A stretch of 64,000 nucleotides of DNA from Cytophagaceae bacterium. Lineage in GTDB: Bacteria; Bacteroidota; Bacteroidia; Cytophagales; Cytophagaceae. Numbering within the stretch: position 1 is the stretch's first letter; each line of letters begins with the position of its first letter. The translations under genes were made by a program, and so were the position numbers. The stretch is from assembly GCA_025455005.1 (NCBI GenBank), contig JALONH010000008.1, positions 1 to 64,000 on the forward strand. Reading direction: 5' to 3'. Below the pieces are notes generated by a model. It did no database searches. It was not told the origin of the DNA and saw only the letters and a list, made by a program, of their open reading frames with translations. This document shows, piece by piece, positions 45,194 through 53,097 of the stretch.

Positions 45194-46627
45194 ATGCAAT
45201 GGACAGATAAGTTATTGGATGTACCTATTATTCAAGTGGTAGGGGAAGTAGCGGACCGCATAGGAGTAGAAGCTTATGTGGTTGGTGGGTACGTGCGCGA
45301 TCTGTGCATGGGCAGGGAAAGTAAAGATATTGATTTTGTTTGTGTAGGTAATGGTATAGAGTTGGCACAACACGTAGCGCGGCACTTAGGCAGCGATGTT
45401 CCGGTTCATGTTTTTAAAAACTTCGGAACTGCTATGATCAAATGGGAAGGGGAGGAAATTGAATTTGTTGGCGCACGTAAGGAATCCTATAATTTTGAGT
45501 CACGAAAACCAACCGTAGAGGAAGGTACCTTGATGGAAGATCAACTAAGAAGAGATTTTACCATCAATGCATTAGCTATTAGTATCAATCAAGTCACTTG
45601 GGGAAAGCTGATAGACTCGTTTGACGGGATTCAGGATATTCAACGTAAAGTCATTCGTACACCACTGGATCCCACTTTAACTTTTTCAGATGATCCACTT
45701 CGGATGATGCGAGCCATTCGGTTTGCTACTCAATTAGGTTTTGATATCGCACCGGAAACATTTGAAGCGATACAAGTAAATAAGGACCGTATTTCTATCG
45801 TATCCATGGAACGGGTTTCGCAAGAACTTAATAAAATTATTGCATCGTCTAAACCTTCTTATGGATTTAAATTATTATATGTGTCGGGTTTATTAACCAT
45901 AATTTTTCCTGAAATGGTCGCCCTTCAAGGCGTACAAACCATCGATAATAAGTCGCATAAAGATAATTTTTATCATACCTTACAAGTGTTGGATAATGTG
46001 GCTAGTGTATCCGATGACTTATGGTTGCGATGGGCAGCTATTTTACATGATATAGCCAAACCGGTTACCAAACGATACGTGGAAAAAATTGGTTGGACGT
46101 TTCATGGACACGAAGACAAAGGTGCCCGAATGGTTCCGGGTATTTTTCGTAAAATGAAATTACCCTTAAACGATAAAATGGAAATGGTACAAAAATTAGT
46201 CCGCTTGCATTTACGTCCAATCGCTTTAGTTAAGGATACCGTTACAGATTCCGCGGTTCGCCGATTGATGTTTGAAAGTGGACCTCATTTTTATGAATTA
46301 ATGGTTTTATGTCGTGCTGATGTGACTTCAAAAAATAATACTAAAGTAAAACGCTACTTAGAAAATTTTGATAAAGTCGAACAAAAAGTAGCAGAAGTGG
46401 AGGAGAAAGATACCTTACGAATGTTTCAACCTGTTATTAGTGGAGAAGAAATAATGGCTACTTTTCATTTAAAACCTTCTAAAATTATTGGTGATATAAA
46501 AAATGAATTAAGAGAAGCGATATTAGAAGGTGTAATTAAAAATGAATACGATGAAGTATATGCACATATGATAAAAATTGCGGCAACGTATGGTGTTACT
46601 ATACCTACTAATACATCACAGTCCTAA
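45194..46627 (+). CDS. cca: CCA tRNA nucleotidyltransferase with HD domain
   Basis: 477 residues. The class II nucleotidyltransferase head has V-V-G-G-Y-V-R-D-L and the catalytic S-K-D-I-D-F-V; R-R-D-F-T-I-N-A-L and D-D-P-L-R-M-M-R-A-I-R-F complete the tRNA-NT signature. An HD phosphohydrolase domain follows at about 270-380 (A-A-I-L-H-D-I-A-K-P). It adds or repairs the 3' CCA, which is needed here because the tRNA-Cys gene lacks CCA. No in-frame ATG lies upstream, and the family N-terminus begins within a few residues of this ATG. Tail overlaps the convergent MmcQ gene by 12 bp. Confidence 0.94.
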   Translation: MQWTDKLLDVPIIQVVGEVADRIGVEAYVVGGYVRDLCMGRESKDIDFVCVGNGIELAQHVARHLGSDVPVHVFKNFGTAMIKWEGEEIEFVGARKESYNFESRKPTVEEGTLMEDQLRRDFTINALAISINQVTWGKLIDSFDGIQDIQRKVIRTPLDPTLTFSDDPLRMMRAIRFATQLGFDIAPETFEAIQVNKDRISIVSMERVSQELNKIIASSKPSYGFKLLYVSGLLTIIFPEMVALQGVQTIDNKSHKDNFYHTLQVLDNVASVSDDLWLRWAAILHDIAKPVTKRYVEKIGWTFHGHEDKGARMVPGIFRKMKLPLNDKMEMVQKLVRLHLRPIALVKDTVTDSAVRRLMFESGPHFYELMVLCRADVTSKNNTKVKRYLENFDKVEQKVAEVEEKDTLRMFQPVISGEEIMATFHLKPSKIIGDIKNELREAILEGVIKNEYDEVYAHMIKIAATYGVTIPTNTSQS

Positions 46628-46966
46628 TGCAGTTCTAGATTTTTTAGGTAGTCCCGAAACTACTAATTGATACGACTCCTTTATCCATTGGAATACTAAA
46701 ACATCAGGAATGCTTCCGTCCATAACGATCGTATTCCAATGTTTTTTATTCATGTGATAACCCGGAAGTACAGAAGGATACTGTTCACGGCGTTCTACGG
46801 CGACATCCGGATCGCATTTTAGATTGATACTTTCGAATAAGTCAATATCTGTTGCAGCAAACATTTTACCCATTACTTTAAACACTAAAATTGTAGGTCC
46901 GAAGGGTGTTTCTTCCGTTACTCCTGGAAATGCTAAACAAAACGATCTAAAGTTTTCGATGTTCAT
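46616..46966 (-). CDS. MmcQ/YjbR family DNA-binding-like protein
   Basis: About 116 residues from ATG 46966, where the family sequence starts (M-N-I-E-N-F-R-S-F-C-L-A-F-P-G-V-T-E-E-T-P-F-G). The frame is open to 47014, deep inside the upstream glycosyltransferase gene. The core includes V-F-K-V-M-G-K-M-F-A and the C-terminal H-M-N-K-K-H-W-N-T-I. The fold is CyaY-like and DNA binding is inferred from the family. Starts 20 bp inside the glycosyltransferase gene and ends overlapping the convergent cca gene. Confidence 0.88.
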   Translation of the reverse strand: MNIENFRSFCLAFPGVTEETPFGPTILVFKVMGKMFAATDIDLFESINLKCDPDVAVERREQYPSVLPGYHMNKKHWNTIVMDGSIPDVLVFQWIKESYQLVVSGLPKKSRTALGL

Positions 46967-47867
46967 GCTCTGATTTACTATAGAAATGAAATAAGACGAG
47001 TTTATAGGCATCAAAAAAAAAGAGTAACCTTGGAAAGGTGATACAACTTTTATGTAATAAAGGGAGGAAGAAACATGAAATGGTAAGAAACCCTTTCCCG
47101 ATTAAAGTTCGAGTACACAAATGGTATACTTGAATCAACCGAATGTGTTTTTTTAAATTGTTATTTTCATTATAAAGCAGAACTAAATTTTTGACAGCTT
47201 CTTTACTTTTAGATAAAAAGGTATTATTGTCTTCTATCCCTTCGTGGTATACGGCATTATCAATGGCTTGTATGGGTATGTTGGATTCTGTTAAACGAAT
47301 TCCAAACAAGGTGTCTTCATGTCCATAGCCTTTAATTTTTTCCAAAAATAAAGGGGGCGTCAGGACACTTTTATGTAATAAGATATTGTTTGAAGTAAAA
47401 TAGGTGGCCTGCCCTGAAGCCCGTTTCTCGACTGTATGTTCCTCTCTTTTTTTTCCGTAAGTATATCGAAGTTGATACGATCTGGGCCAATTATATTCTC
47501 TGTATCGGGTTCCACCACAAATAACCATCGTTTCTGCACTAAGTCTTCGAACATACTCTTGAAGAAAACGTTCGGAGCAAGGTATGGTATCGCCATCCAG
47601 GTAAAGCCGATAGTCTTGAGTGGCATATTCCCAAAGGTGATTTCGAGTAGCAGATCGTCCTATATTTTGTGTATGTCGATGAATGAATAATAAGGGATGG
47701 GGAGAAAGGGTGGAAGACCAATCGTTGTAAAAAGTTTCCGTTGATCCATCATCTAAAACATGTATATCTATTTTAGTTGAGATAGAAGACAGTTGGTCTA
47801 CTAATGCATGGATTAATGTTGTAGGATTTTCATTATAAACCGGTATAAGGATCGACAATCCTGCCAT
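46947..47867 (-). CDS. Family 2 glycosyltransferase
   Basis: 306 residues, GT-A fold: L-S-I-L-I-P-V-Y-N-E-N near the start, H-V-L-D-D-G-S-T-E, N-I-G-R-S-A-T-R-N, the metal-binding Y-L-D-G-D-T and a downstream G-H-E-D-T-L-F-G catalytic-base motif. A short hydrophobic stretch near 265-285 may associate with the membrane. It transfers a sugar from a nucleotide donor, probably to a polysaccharide or lipid; acceptor unknown. Five bases downstream of the ftsE-like gene. Confidence 0.88.
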   Translation of the reverse strand: MAGLSILIPVYNENPTTLIHALVDQLSSISTKIDIHVLDDGSTETFYNDWSSTLSPHPLLFIHRHTQNIGRSATRNHLWEYATQDYRLYLDGDTIPCSERFLQEYVRRLSAETMVICGGTRYREYNWPRSYQLRYTYGKKREEHTVEKRASGQATYFTSNNILLHKSVLTPPLFLEKIKGYGHEDTLFGIRLTESNIPIQAIDNAVYHEGIEDNNTFLSKSKEAVKNLVLLYNENNNLKKHIRLIQVYHLCTRTLIGKGFLTISCFFLPLLHKSCITFPRLLFFFDAYKLVLFHFYSKSEHEHRKL

Positions 47868-47872
47868 AAAGC

Positions 47873-48559
47873 TTACAACGAGTGGGTATCGATGATTTTG
47901 CCATTATCTACGCGTAACGTCCGTGCCGGGAAGCGAATGATAAAATGGTGGTTATGTGTAGCCATTAATACCGCTGTGCCTTGTTTGTTAATTTCTATAA
48001 ATAACTTTAAGATTTCTTCTGCCACCTCCGGGTCTAAATTCCCGGTTGGTTCATCTGCAATAAGTATAGCCGGTTCGTTTAAAAGCGCTCTAGCTATTAC
48101 CACTCGTTGTTGTTCGCCTCCGGAGAGTTGATGAGGTAATTTAGAAGCAACATTAGAAAGTCCTACCCGCATTAATACTTCTTGAATCCGTTGTTTTATT
48201 TTAGCAGAATCCTTCCAACCGGTGGCTTTTAAAACAAAAAGTAAGTTATCGTGAATGGATCGGTCGTCTAACAATTGAAAGTCTTGAAAGATTATACCTA
48301 ATTTACGACGGAGGTCGGGTATGGTAGACGTTTTAATATCGGTAAGATGGAAACCGGCTACTTTGATTTTACCCTTGGGTTGGGGTAAGTCGGCATACAA
48401 TGATTTTAATAAGGAAGATTTACCACTGCCGGTTCTTCCAATGAGGTAAACAAATTCACCTTTTGAAATGGAAAACGAAACGTCGTCTAATATTAATTTG
48501 CCTTCTTGAAAAATATCGGCATGATCAATTTCAATTACGGTAGGTTCTGAAAAGGACAT
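47873..48559 (-). CDS. ftsE: FtsE-like ABC transporter ATP-binding protein
   Basis: 228 residues. Walker A G-R-T-G-S-G-K-S-S, Q-loop F-Q-D-F-Q-L-L, signature L-S-G-G-E-Q-Q-R and Walker B I-L-I-A-D-E-P-T-G-N-L-D are intact. The F-Q-D-F-Q-L-L-D-D-R-S and A-D-L-P-Q-P-x-G sequence type fits FtsE, which with FtsX links the divisome to peptidoglycan hydrolases; the FtsX partner is not in this window. A MacB/LolD-like role cannot be fully excluded. One base from the small gene upstream. Confidence 0.85.
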   Translation of the reverse strand: MSFSEPTVIEIDHADIFQEGKLILDDVSFSISKGEFVYLIGRTGSGKSSLLKSLYADLPQPKGKIKVAGFHLTDIKTSTIPDLRRKLGIIFQDFQLLDDRSIHDNLLFVLKATGWKDSAKIKQRIQEVLMRVGLSNVASKLPHQLSGGEQQRVVIARALLNEPAILIADEPTGNLDPEVAEEILKLFIEINKQGTAVLMATHNHHFIIRFPARTLRVDNGKIIDTHSL

Positions 48560-48560
48560 C

Positions 48561-48806
48561 TTAAATAGTTAACTTCTGTAATTTACCGAAAGGTAATTCA
48601 CGGATAACAGTACTAAAGGACTCTTCTTTTCCTTCTAATCCGTATTTTTTAAGAAGCTTTAATGGACGATCGGCTCTGAAATAGGCTACTAGGACCATAT
48701 TGTCATCCCGCAGTTGAATGTAATCCGGAATTTTAGCTTTACCCTTAACTTTAATTATATACATATCGGAACCAAAAATATTTTTTACTACTACATCCTC
48801 CTCCAT
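48561..48806 (-). CDS. Small conserved-looking protein of unknown function
   Basis: 81 residues, no signal peptide or membrane segment. It reads as a compact alpha/beta domain with V-K-G-K-A-K-I-P-D-Y-I-Q-L-R-D and Y-F-R-A-D-R-P-L-K-L-L-K-K-Y-G-L. Not recognised as a named family. It lies one base upstream of the ftsE-like gene and is certainly cotranscribed with it, following the fructose-6-phosphate aldolase gene by 84 bp. The reading frame is well supported by spacing and by Bacteroidota-like codon use. Confidence 0.65.
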   Translation of the reverse strand: MEEDVVVKNIFGSDMYIIKVKGKAKIPDYIQLRDDNMVLVAYFRADRPLKLLKKYGLEGKEESFSTVIRELPFGKLQKLTI

Positions 48807-48890
48807 TAAAACAACCTTTTCCTTTCTTTGTTTAACAATTTACCTAAAAAGTTTTGATTTATAACGAATTGACTGATTAATAATTATTTT

Positions 48891-49547
48891 TTAACCATTA
48901 ACTTTTTTATGATCGGCTAGAAATTTTTCTAATCCACTATCGGTTAATGGGTGTTTTAACAATGCGGTAATAACGTTTAAGGGACATGTAGCTACATCGG
49001 CACCTATTTCAGCACATTGTAATAAATGCATTGTATGGCGAACAGAAGCAGCGAGGACTTGAGTTTCAAATCCATAATTACGGTAAATCCCCACAATATC
49101 GGCTATAAGATCCATGCCATCTTGCGAAATATCATCCAATCGGCCGATAAAGGGTGATACATAAGTAGCTCCGGCTTTAGCAGCTAAAAGGGCCTGACCA
49201 CTACTGAAAACAAGTGTACAGTTGGTTCGGATGCCTTTTTGACTAAAGTGTTTTATAGCTTTGATACCGTCTTTAATCATGGGTACTTTTACAACGATTT
49301 TGGAGTCAATAGTAATCAGCTCTTCCCCTTCTTCGATTATTCCTTTATAATCCGTAGCGATAACCTCGGCACTAACATCACCGTCCACTATGTTGCATAT
49401 AGCTTTGTAATGTTGGAAGACTTTATCTTTTCCTTTAATCCCTTCTTTGGCCATTAAAGAAGGATTCGTGGTAACACCATCTAAAACACCAAGTTCCTGA
49501 GCCTCTTTTATTTCGGCTAAATTGGCAGTATCTATAAAGAATTTCAT
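48891..49547 (-). CDS. fsa: Fructose-6-phosphate aldolase / small transaldolase
   Basis: 218 residues, the length of the TalC/MipB subfamily. [13 protein letters not shown] and G-V-T-T-N-P-S-L mark the start of the barrel; the Schiff-base lysine is K87 in [14 protein letters not shown] and [11 protein letters not shown] complete it. It cleaves fructose-6-phosphate or acts as transaldolase in the pentose phosphate pathway; sequence alone does not decide between these. An inverted repeat lies upstream (49591-49606). Confidence 0.93.
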   Translation of the reverse strand: MKFFIDTANLAEIKEAQELGVLDGVTTNPSLMAKEGIKGKDKVFQHYKAICNIVDGDVSAEVIATDYKGIIEEGEELITIDSKIVVKVPMIKDGIKAIKHFSQKGIRTNCTLVFSSGQALLAAKAGATYVSPFIGRLDDISQDGMDLIADIVGIYRNYGFETQVLAASVRHTMHLLQCAEIGADVATCPLNVITALLKHPLTDSGLEKFLADHKKVNG

Positions 49548-49590
49548 AAGTATAGGTTATAGGATATATATTCGATAAAGTAAGTTAAAG

Positions 49591-49631
49591 GTTACAAAAT
49601 AGTAACATGGATTTAAACTTCGTGCGAAGTT
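49591..49631 (-). promoter_or_regulatory. Inverted repeats upstream of fsa
   Basis: GTTAC-N6-GTAAC (49591-49606) overlaps a TATTTTG -7-like box on the minus strand, and a hairpin AACTTCG/CGAAGTT lies at 49616-49631. The spacing resembles dimeric CRP/FNR-type operators, about 45 bp before the fsa start. Confidence 0.35.
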
Positions 49632-49679
49632 ACTATCAATTCAAAGGAAATTAAAGGATGGGGGAAATAATTTTGAATA

Positions 49680-49777
49680 AAAAAAGGCAAACCGAGTATC
49701 GCACCGCTACAACCACTTATCCTTGCTGCCTTCCGGTCCTGGGGAGGTTCGAGGGAGCTGGTCGTACCGGCCTGCCG
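49680..49777 (-). ncRNA. ffs: Signal recognition particle RNA (4.5S type)
   Basis: On the minus strand, GGCAGGCCGGTACGACC at the 5' end pairs with the complementary 3' end (GGTGCGATACTCGGTTTGCC), and the apical part contains CAGGACCGGAAGGCAGCAAGG, the Ffh-binding domain with the GGAA tetraloop. About 95 nt long, it is the small bacterial form. It ends in a T tract and begins about five bases after a TACCTTTG box. It guides ribosomes making membrane proteins to the translocon. Confidence 0.95.
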
Positions 49778-49780
49778 ATA

Positions 49781-49788
49781 CAAAGGTA
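49781..49788 (-). promoter_or_regulatory. -7 promoter box of SRP RNA
   Basis: TACCTTTG on the minus strand, four bases before the RNA's 5' helix; it fixes the RNA start near 49777. Confidence 0.65.
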
Positions 49789-49845
49789 GAAATAAATATT
49801 AGAAGTTAAAAGAGAAGAAGAAGGAGAAATTCCGGATAAGTTAAA

Positions 49846-50346
49846 TTAAGGCTTTTCCAAAATGGATACCGCCTTTTGAAACAATATGGAATTTGGTATT
49901 GTGATAATTTCATTGGAAGGCATTTTTATATGCACATAAAAAAAAGATAAATCAAAAATTTCACCTTCAATGGGCATGTCTTTATCTACTATTTTAATAT
50001 AATCTCCGATTTGTAACGGGTGATGTATAAAGAGTAAAAATCCCGCTGTTACGTTGGATAATAAGGACCACTGTGCAAAAAATGCGATACCTAAAACGGT
50101 AAGTATCGTCCCAACAAAGGTGGCAATTTCTTTTTGTTCAAGACCCCATATAGCGGCTAAAACAACCAGAGCGGCTAAAAGAGTAAAAATATACATCGCT
50201 TTAATCATCATTTTTCGACGACCGCGTTGTAAATGGGTATGCTGTTTTAATGAATTATTTACTAACGTTTTATTTATATAATTAATGACTATGTAGCCTA
50301 TAATAACTAAAATCGTTTCGATGAGCTGAAGTTTATATTCATTCAT
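49846..50346 (-). CDS. Small MscS-family mechanosensitive channel protein
   Basis: 166 residues. Three hydrophobic helices (about 7-24, 50-72, 74-110) lead to the MscS pore-lining helix and the upper beta domain (L-Q-I-G-D-Y-I-K-I-V, I-P-N-S-I-L-F-Q). The alpha/beta carboxy-terminal domain of E. coli MscS is absent, so this is a short form. It likely relieves osmotic stress at the inner membrane. Single gene, between SRP RNA and a terminator. Confidence 0.82.
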   Translation of the reverse strand: MNEYKLQLIETILVIIGYIVINYINKTLVNNSLKQHTHLQRGRRKMMIKAMYIFTLLAALVVLAAIWGLEQKEIATFVGTILTVLGIAFFAQWSLLSNVTAGFLLFIHHPLQIGDYIKIVDKDMPIEGEIFDLSFFYVHIKMPSNEIITIPNSILFQKAVSILEKP

Positions 50347-50386
50347 ACACTGTGTCGAGTTGAAAATAAGTAGTAAGTAATATTAA

Positions 50387-50418
50387 AAACAAACGCCGGA
50401 AACTTCCGGCGTTTGTTT
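50387..50418. terminator. Terminator overlapping the E2 gene stop
   Basis: AACAAACGCCGGAA and TTCCGGCGTTTGTT form a near-perfect 14-bp stem with a very small loop, ending within the stop codon region of the 2-oxoacid dehydrogenase E2 gene on the minus strand. Confidence 0.8.
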
Positions 50419-51745
50419 AAACAAATATTTTCCGATTGACATCAAATCCTTCCAAATAATCCGCTACGCGGCGGACAAACATACCTCCTAAAGAACCATC
50501 AATGACACGGTGATCATACGAGTGAGATAAAAACATCATATGTCGAATTCCTATAGTGTCGCCTTGTGATGTTTCGATTACTGCCGGTTTTTTAACCACT
50601 GCGCCTAATGCTAATATACCGCACTGAGGTTGATTGATGATAGGTGTTCCCATCAAGTTTCCAAACGAACCAACATTTGAAATGGTATAAGTCCCTCCGG
50701 ATACATCATCTGCAGTCAGTTTGTTATGTCGAGCACGCTTAGCTAAATCGTTTACTTTTTTCGTTAAGCCCACTATATTTAATTGGTCCGCATGTTTGAT
50801 TACCGGGACTATTAAGTTTCCATTCGGTAAAGCAACAGCCATGCCGATATTGATGTCTTTTTTTACTATAATTTTATCCTCTTCAATGGAAATGTTTACC
50901 ATCGGATAGTCTTTAATAGCTTTTACCACCGCTTCGATAAAGATTGGAGTAAAAGTTAAAGCCGCTTGTTCCCTTTCCATAAAGTCATTTTTCCAACGGT
51001 TACGCCAGTAAACTATATTCGTCACGTCAGCCTCAACAAAGGATGTAACATGGGCTGAAATGCGTTTAGATTCCAACATGCGATCTGCAATCATTTTTCG
51101 CATGCGGTCCATTTCTATAATTTCTATATTTCCTTGAACGGAACTGGACGGCTTACTTACATAACCGGGTGTTGACTCCGGAGTTGATTCTTTCTGTTGT
51201 AGTGTAGGTTCTGTAGGAGTAGGGCTGGATTTTCTTTTTTCTACAAAAGCTAAAATATCATTTTTGGTTACGCGACCATCTTTTCCGGAACCGTGAATAC
51301 CATCTAATTCAGATAAAGAAATATTTTCTTGCCTTGCAATATTTAATACTAAAGGAGAAAAAAACTTTTGACCGGAAGTAGGTTCTGCTTTGGTTACTGG
51401 TAATGTTTTAGATTCAACGGATAATGAAATATATGAAGCAGGTTGGATGGAAGGTGCTTTTTCTGTTACAACTATAGGCGTTGATGTACTTTCAGTTGCA
51501 CTTTGCTCTGTTTCTATTAAAGCGATGGCTTGACCTACCGGAATGACTTGTCCTTTTTCAGCTAAGATGCGGTGAATAACACCTGTAAAAGGGGAAGGAA
51601 CTTCGGTGTCTACTTTATCGGTGGCTACTTCAACTATATTTTCATCGGCATTAATTTTATCACCGGTTTGTTTCAACCAGTGTAAAATGGTGCCTTCCAT
51701 TACGCTCTCACCCATTCGAGGCATTACTAATTCTACTAAAGCCAT
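50417..51745 (-). CDS. 2-oxoacid dehydrogenase E2 (dihydrolipoyl acyltransferase)
   Basis: 442 residues: a lipoyl domain (1-78) with the lipoylated K44 in A-T-D-K-V-D-T-E-V-P, a proline/threonine-rich linker, a peripheral-subunit-binding domain (about 130-165, S-P-L-V-L-N-I-A-R-Q-E-N-I) and the catalytic acyltransferase domain (about 205-440) ending with S-H-S-Y-D-H-R-V-I-D-G. It may serve the pyruvate, 2-oxoglutarate or branched-chain complex; the sequence type is closest to branched-chain/2-oxoglutarate E2, but no E1 or E3 gene is adjacent. Confidence 0.9.
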   Translation of the reverse strand: MALVELVMPRMGESVMEGTILHWLKQTGDKINADENIVEVATDKVDTEVPSPFTGVIHRILAEKGQVIPVGQAIALIETEQSATESTSTPIVVTEKAPSIQPASYISLSVESKTLPVTKAEPTSGQKFFSPLVLNIARQENISLSELDGIHGSGKDGRVTKNDILAFVEKRKSSPTPTEPTLQQKESTPESTPGYVSKPSSSVQGNIEIIEMDRMRKMIADRMLESKRISAHVTSFVEADVTNIVYWRNRWKNDFMEREQAALTFTPIFIEAVVKAIKDYPMVNISIEEDKIIVKKDINIGMAVALPNGNLIVPVIKHADQLNIVGLTKKVNDLAKRARHNKLTADDVSGGTYTISNVGSFGNLMGTPIINQPQCGILALGAVVKKPAVIETSQGDTIGIRHMMFLSHSYDHRVIDGSLGGMFVRRVADYLEGFDVNRKIFV

Positions 51746-51848
51746 TAATTTGTAGTCCTATGATAACTAGAATATAAGATACAAAAATAACATTTTTTTG
51801 ATTAAGTCTTCCTAGTTACAGGATTTTACTATTCCCTTGACTATTAAT

Positions 51849-53093
51849 TTATTGAAATTGTTTTCGTAAAAGTTTAAAAACGGCCAAAGCACTCATGCGT
51901 ATGTTTACATCCCGCATAGAAGTAAGTTGTAGTTTTTGGCTATAGACTTGCGTTGCAGATGCCACAGCAATCCATACCGTTCCTACGGGTTTTTCATCTG
52001 AGCCTCCACCCGGACCCGCTATACCACTCGTCGCATAGCCAAACGTAGTGTTCAAACGCTTCTGTATTGCTTGGGCCATTGTTTCGACAACTGAAGCGCT
52101 TACGGCACCTTGTGTATCCAATTGTTCTGAAGTGACACCTAAAAACGCCTTTTTTACTTCATTGCTGTAGGCTATTATAGATCCTTTAAAGTAAGAAGAC
52201 GATCCGGGAATAGTGGTCAGTAAATGGGAGACATAACCTCCGGTACAGCTTTCCGCTCCGGCTATAGTATAGTTGTGTTCAATTAACCAACGGGCTATAG
52301 AACTTTCCCATGTATCGTCATCCATACCATATACATGAGGTTCTATGATTGGAAGGAGTTTTTGTACTTCATTCTCTATTACTTTTTTTACTTGATGGGC
52401 ATCCTCCCCAATGGCTGTTAATCTTAATTTGACTTCTCCTGCTGAAGGCAGATATGCTAATGATACGGATTTCGGAAGTTGTTTTTCCCACGAATCTATC
52501 ATCATGGCTAAGGTAGACTCACCTATACCGCCCGTTTTAATAAGTTTATGTTGTATGATAGGAGTTTTGAAATAAGCCTTTAATTTGGGTAGACCTACAT
52601 CTGTCATAATTCCTTTCATTTCGTAAGGGACTCCGGGCAATGAAATAATGATTTTACCTTGATGTGCTATCCACATGCCGGGTGCCGTACCTCTTGTATT
52701 GATTAACACTTCACAATTAGAGGGTAAATCCGCTTGCGTCTGATTTAATACATTAAACTCTTTATTACGGGATAAAAAATAGCCTTCTAATTGTGAATAC
52801 ACCTCCGGAAATCGAACGATCGGTACCTGAAAATATTGAGCTAGCGATTTTTTGGTTATATCATCATTGGTAGGGCCTAAGCCTCCCGTCACTACTATTA
52901 AATCACTCTCCGATAAAGTAGTGTCCAACATTTTTAAAATGGCATCCGTTTGATCACCAATCGATAGTTTCTGTAGTACTTTAATACCAATAGCATCTAA
53001 AGCAGCACTTATCCATTGACTATTTGTGTCGGTTATATGACCATACAATATTTCATCCCCTATTGTGACAATGCTTGCTTTAATTAATTTCAT
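51849..53093 (-). CDS. cinA: CinA: nicotinamide-nucleotide amidase / competence-damage protein
   Basis: 414 residues. The N-terminal MoCF/COG1058 domain (1-170) starts A-S-I-V-T-I-G-D-E-I-L-Y-G and has V-V-T-G-G-L-G-P-T-N-D-D; the C-terminal PncC amidase domain (about 255-410) has G-A-E-S-C-T-G-G-Y-V-S and G-I-A-G-P-G-G-G. It hydrolyses ADP-ribose and deamidates NMN in pyridine-nucleotide recycling. Starts four bases after the subtilase stop. Confidence 0.94.
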   Translation of the reverse strand: MKLIKASIVTIGDEILYGHITDTNSQWISAALDAIGIKVLQKLSIGDQTDAILKMLDTTLSESDLIVVTGGLGPTNDDITKKSLAQYFQVPIVRFPEVYSQLEGYFLSRNKEFNVLNQTQADLPSNCEVLINTRGTAPGMWIAHQGKIIISLPGVPYEMKGIMTDVGLPKLKAYFKTPIIQHKLIKTGGIGESTLAMMIDSWEKQLPKSVSLAYLPSAGEVKLRLTAIGEDAHQVKKVIENEVQKLLPIIEPHVYGMDDDTWESSIARWLIEHNYTIAGAESCTGGYVSHLLTTIPGSSSYFKGSIIAYSNEVKKAFLGVTSEQLDTQGAVSASVVETMAQAIQKRLNTTFGYATSGIAGPGGGSDEKPVGTVWIAVASATQVYSQKLQLTSMRDVNIRMSALAVFKLLRKQFQ

Positions 53094-53097
53094 AAGA

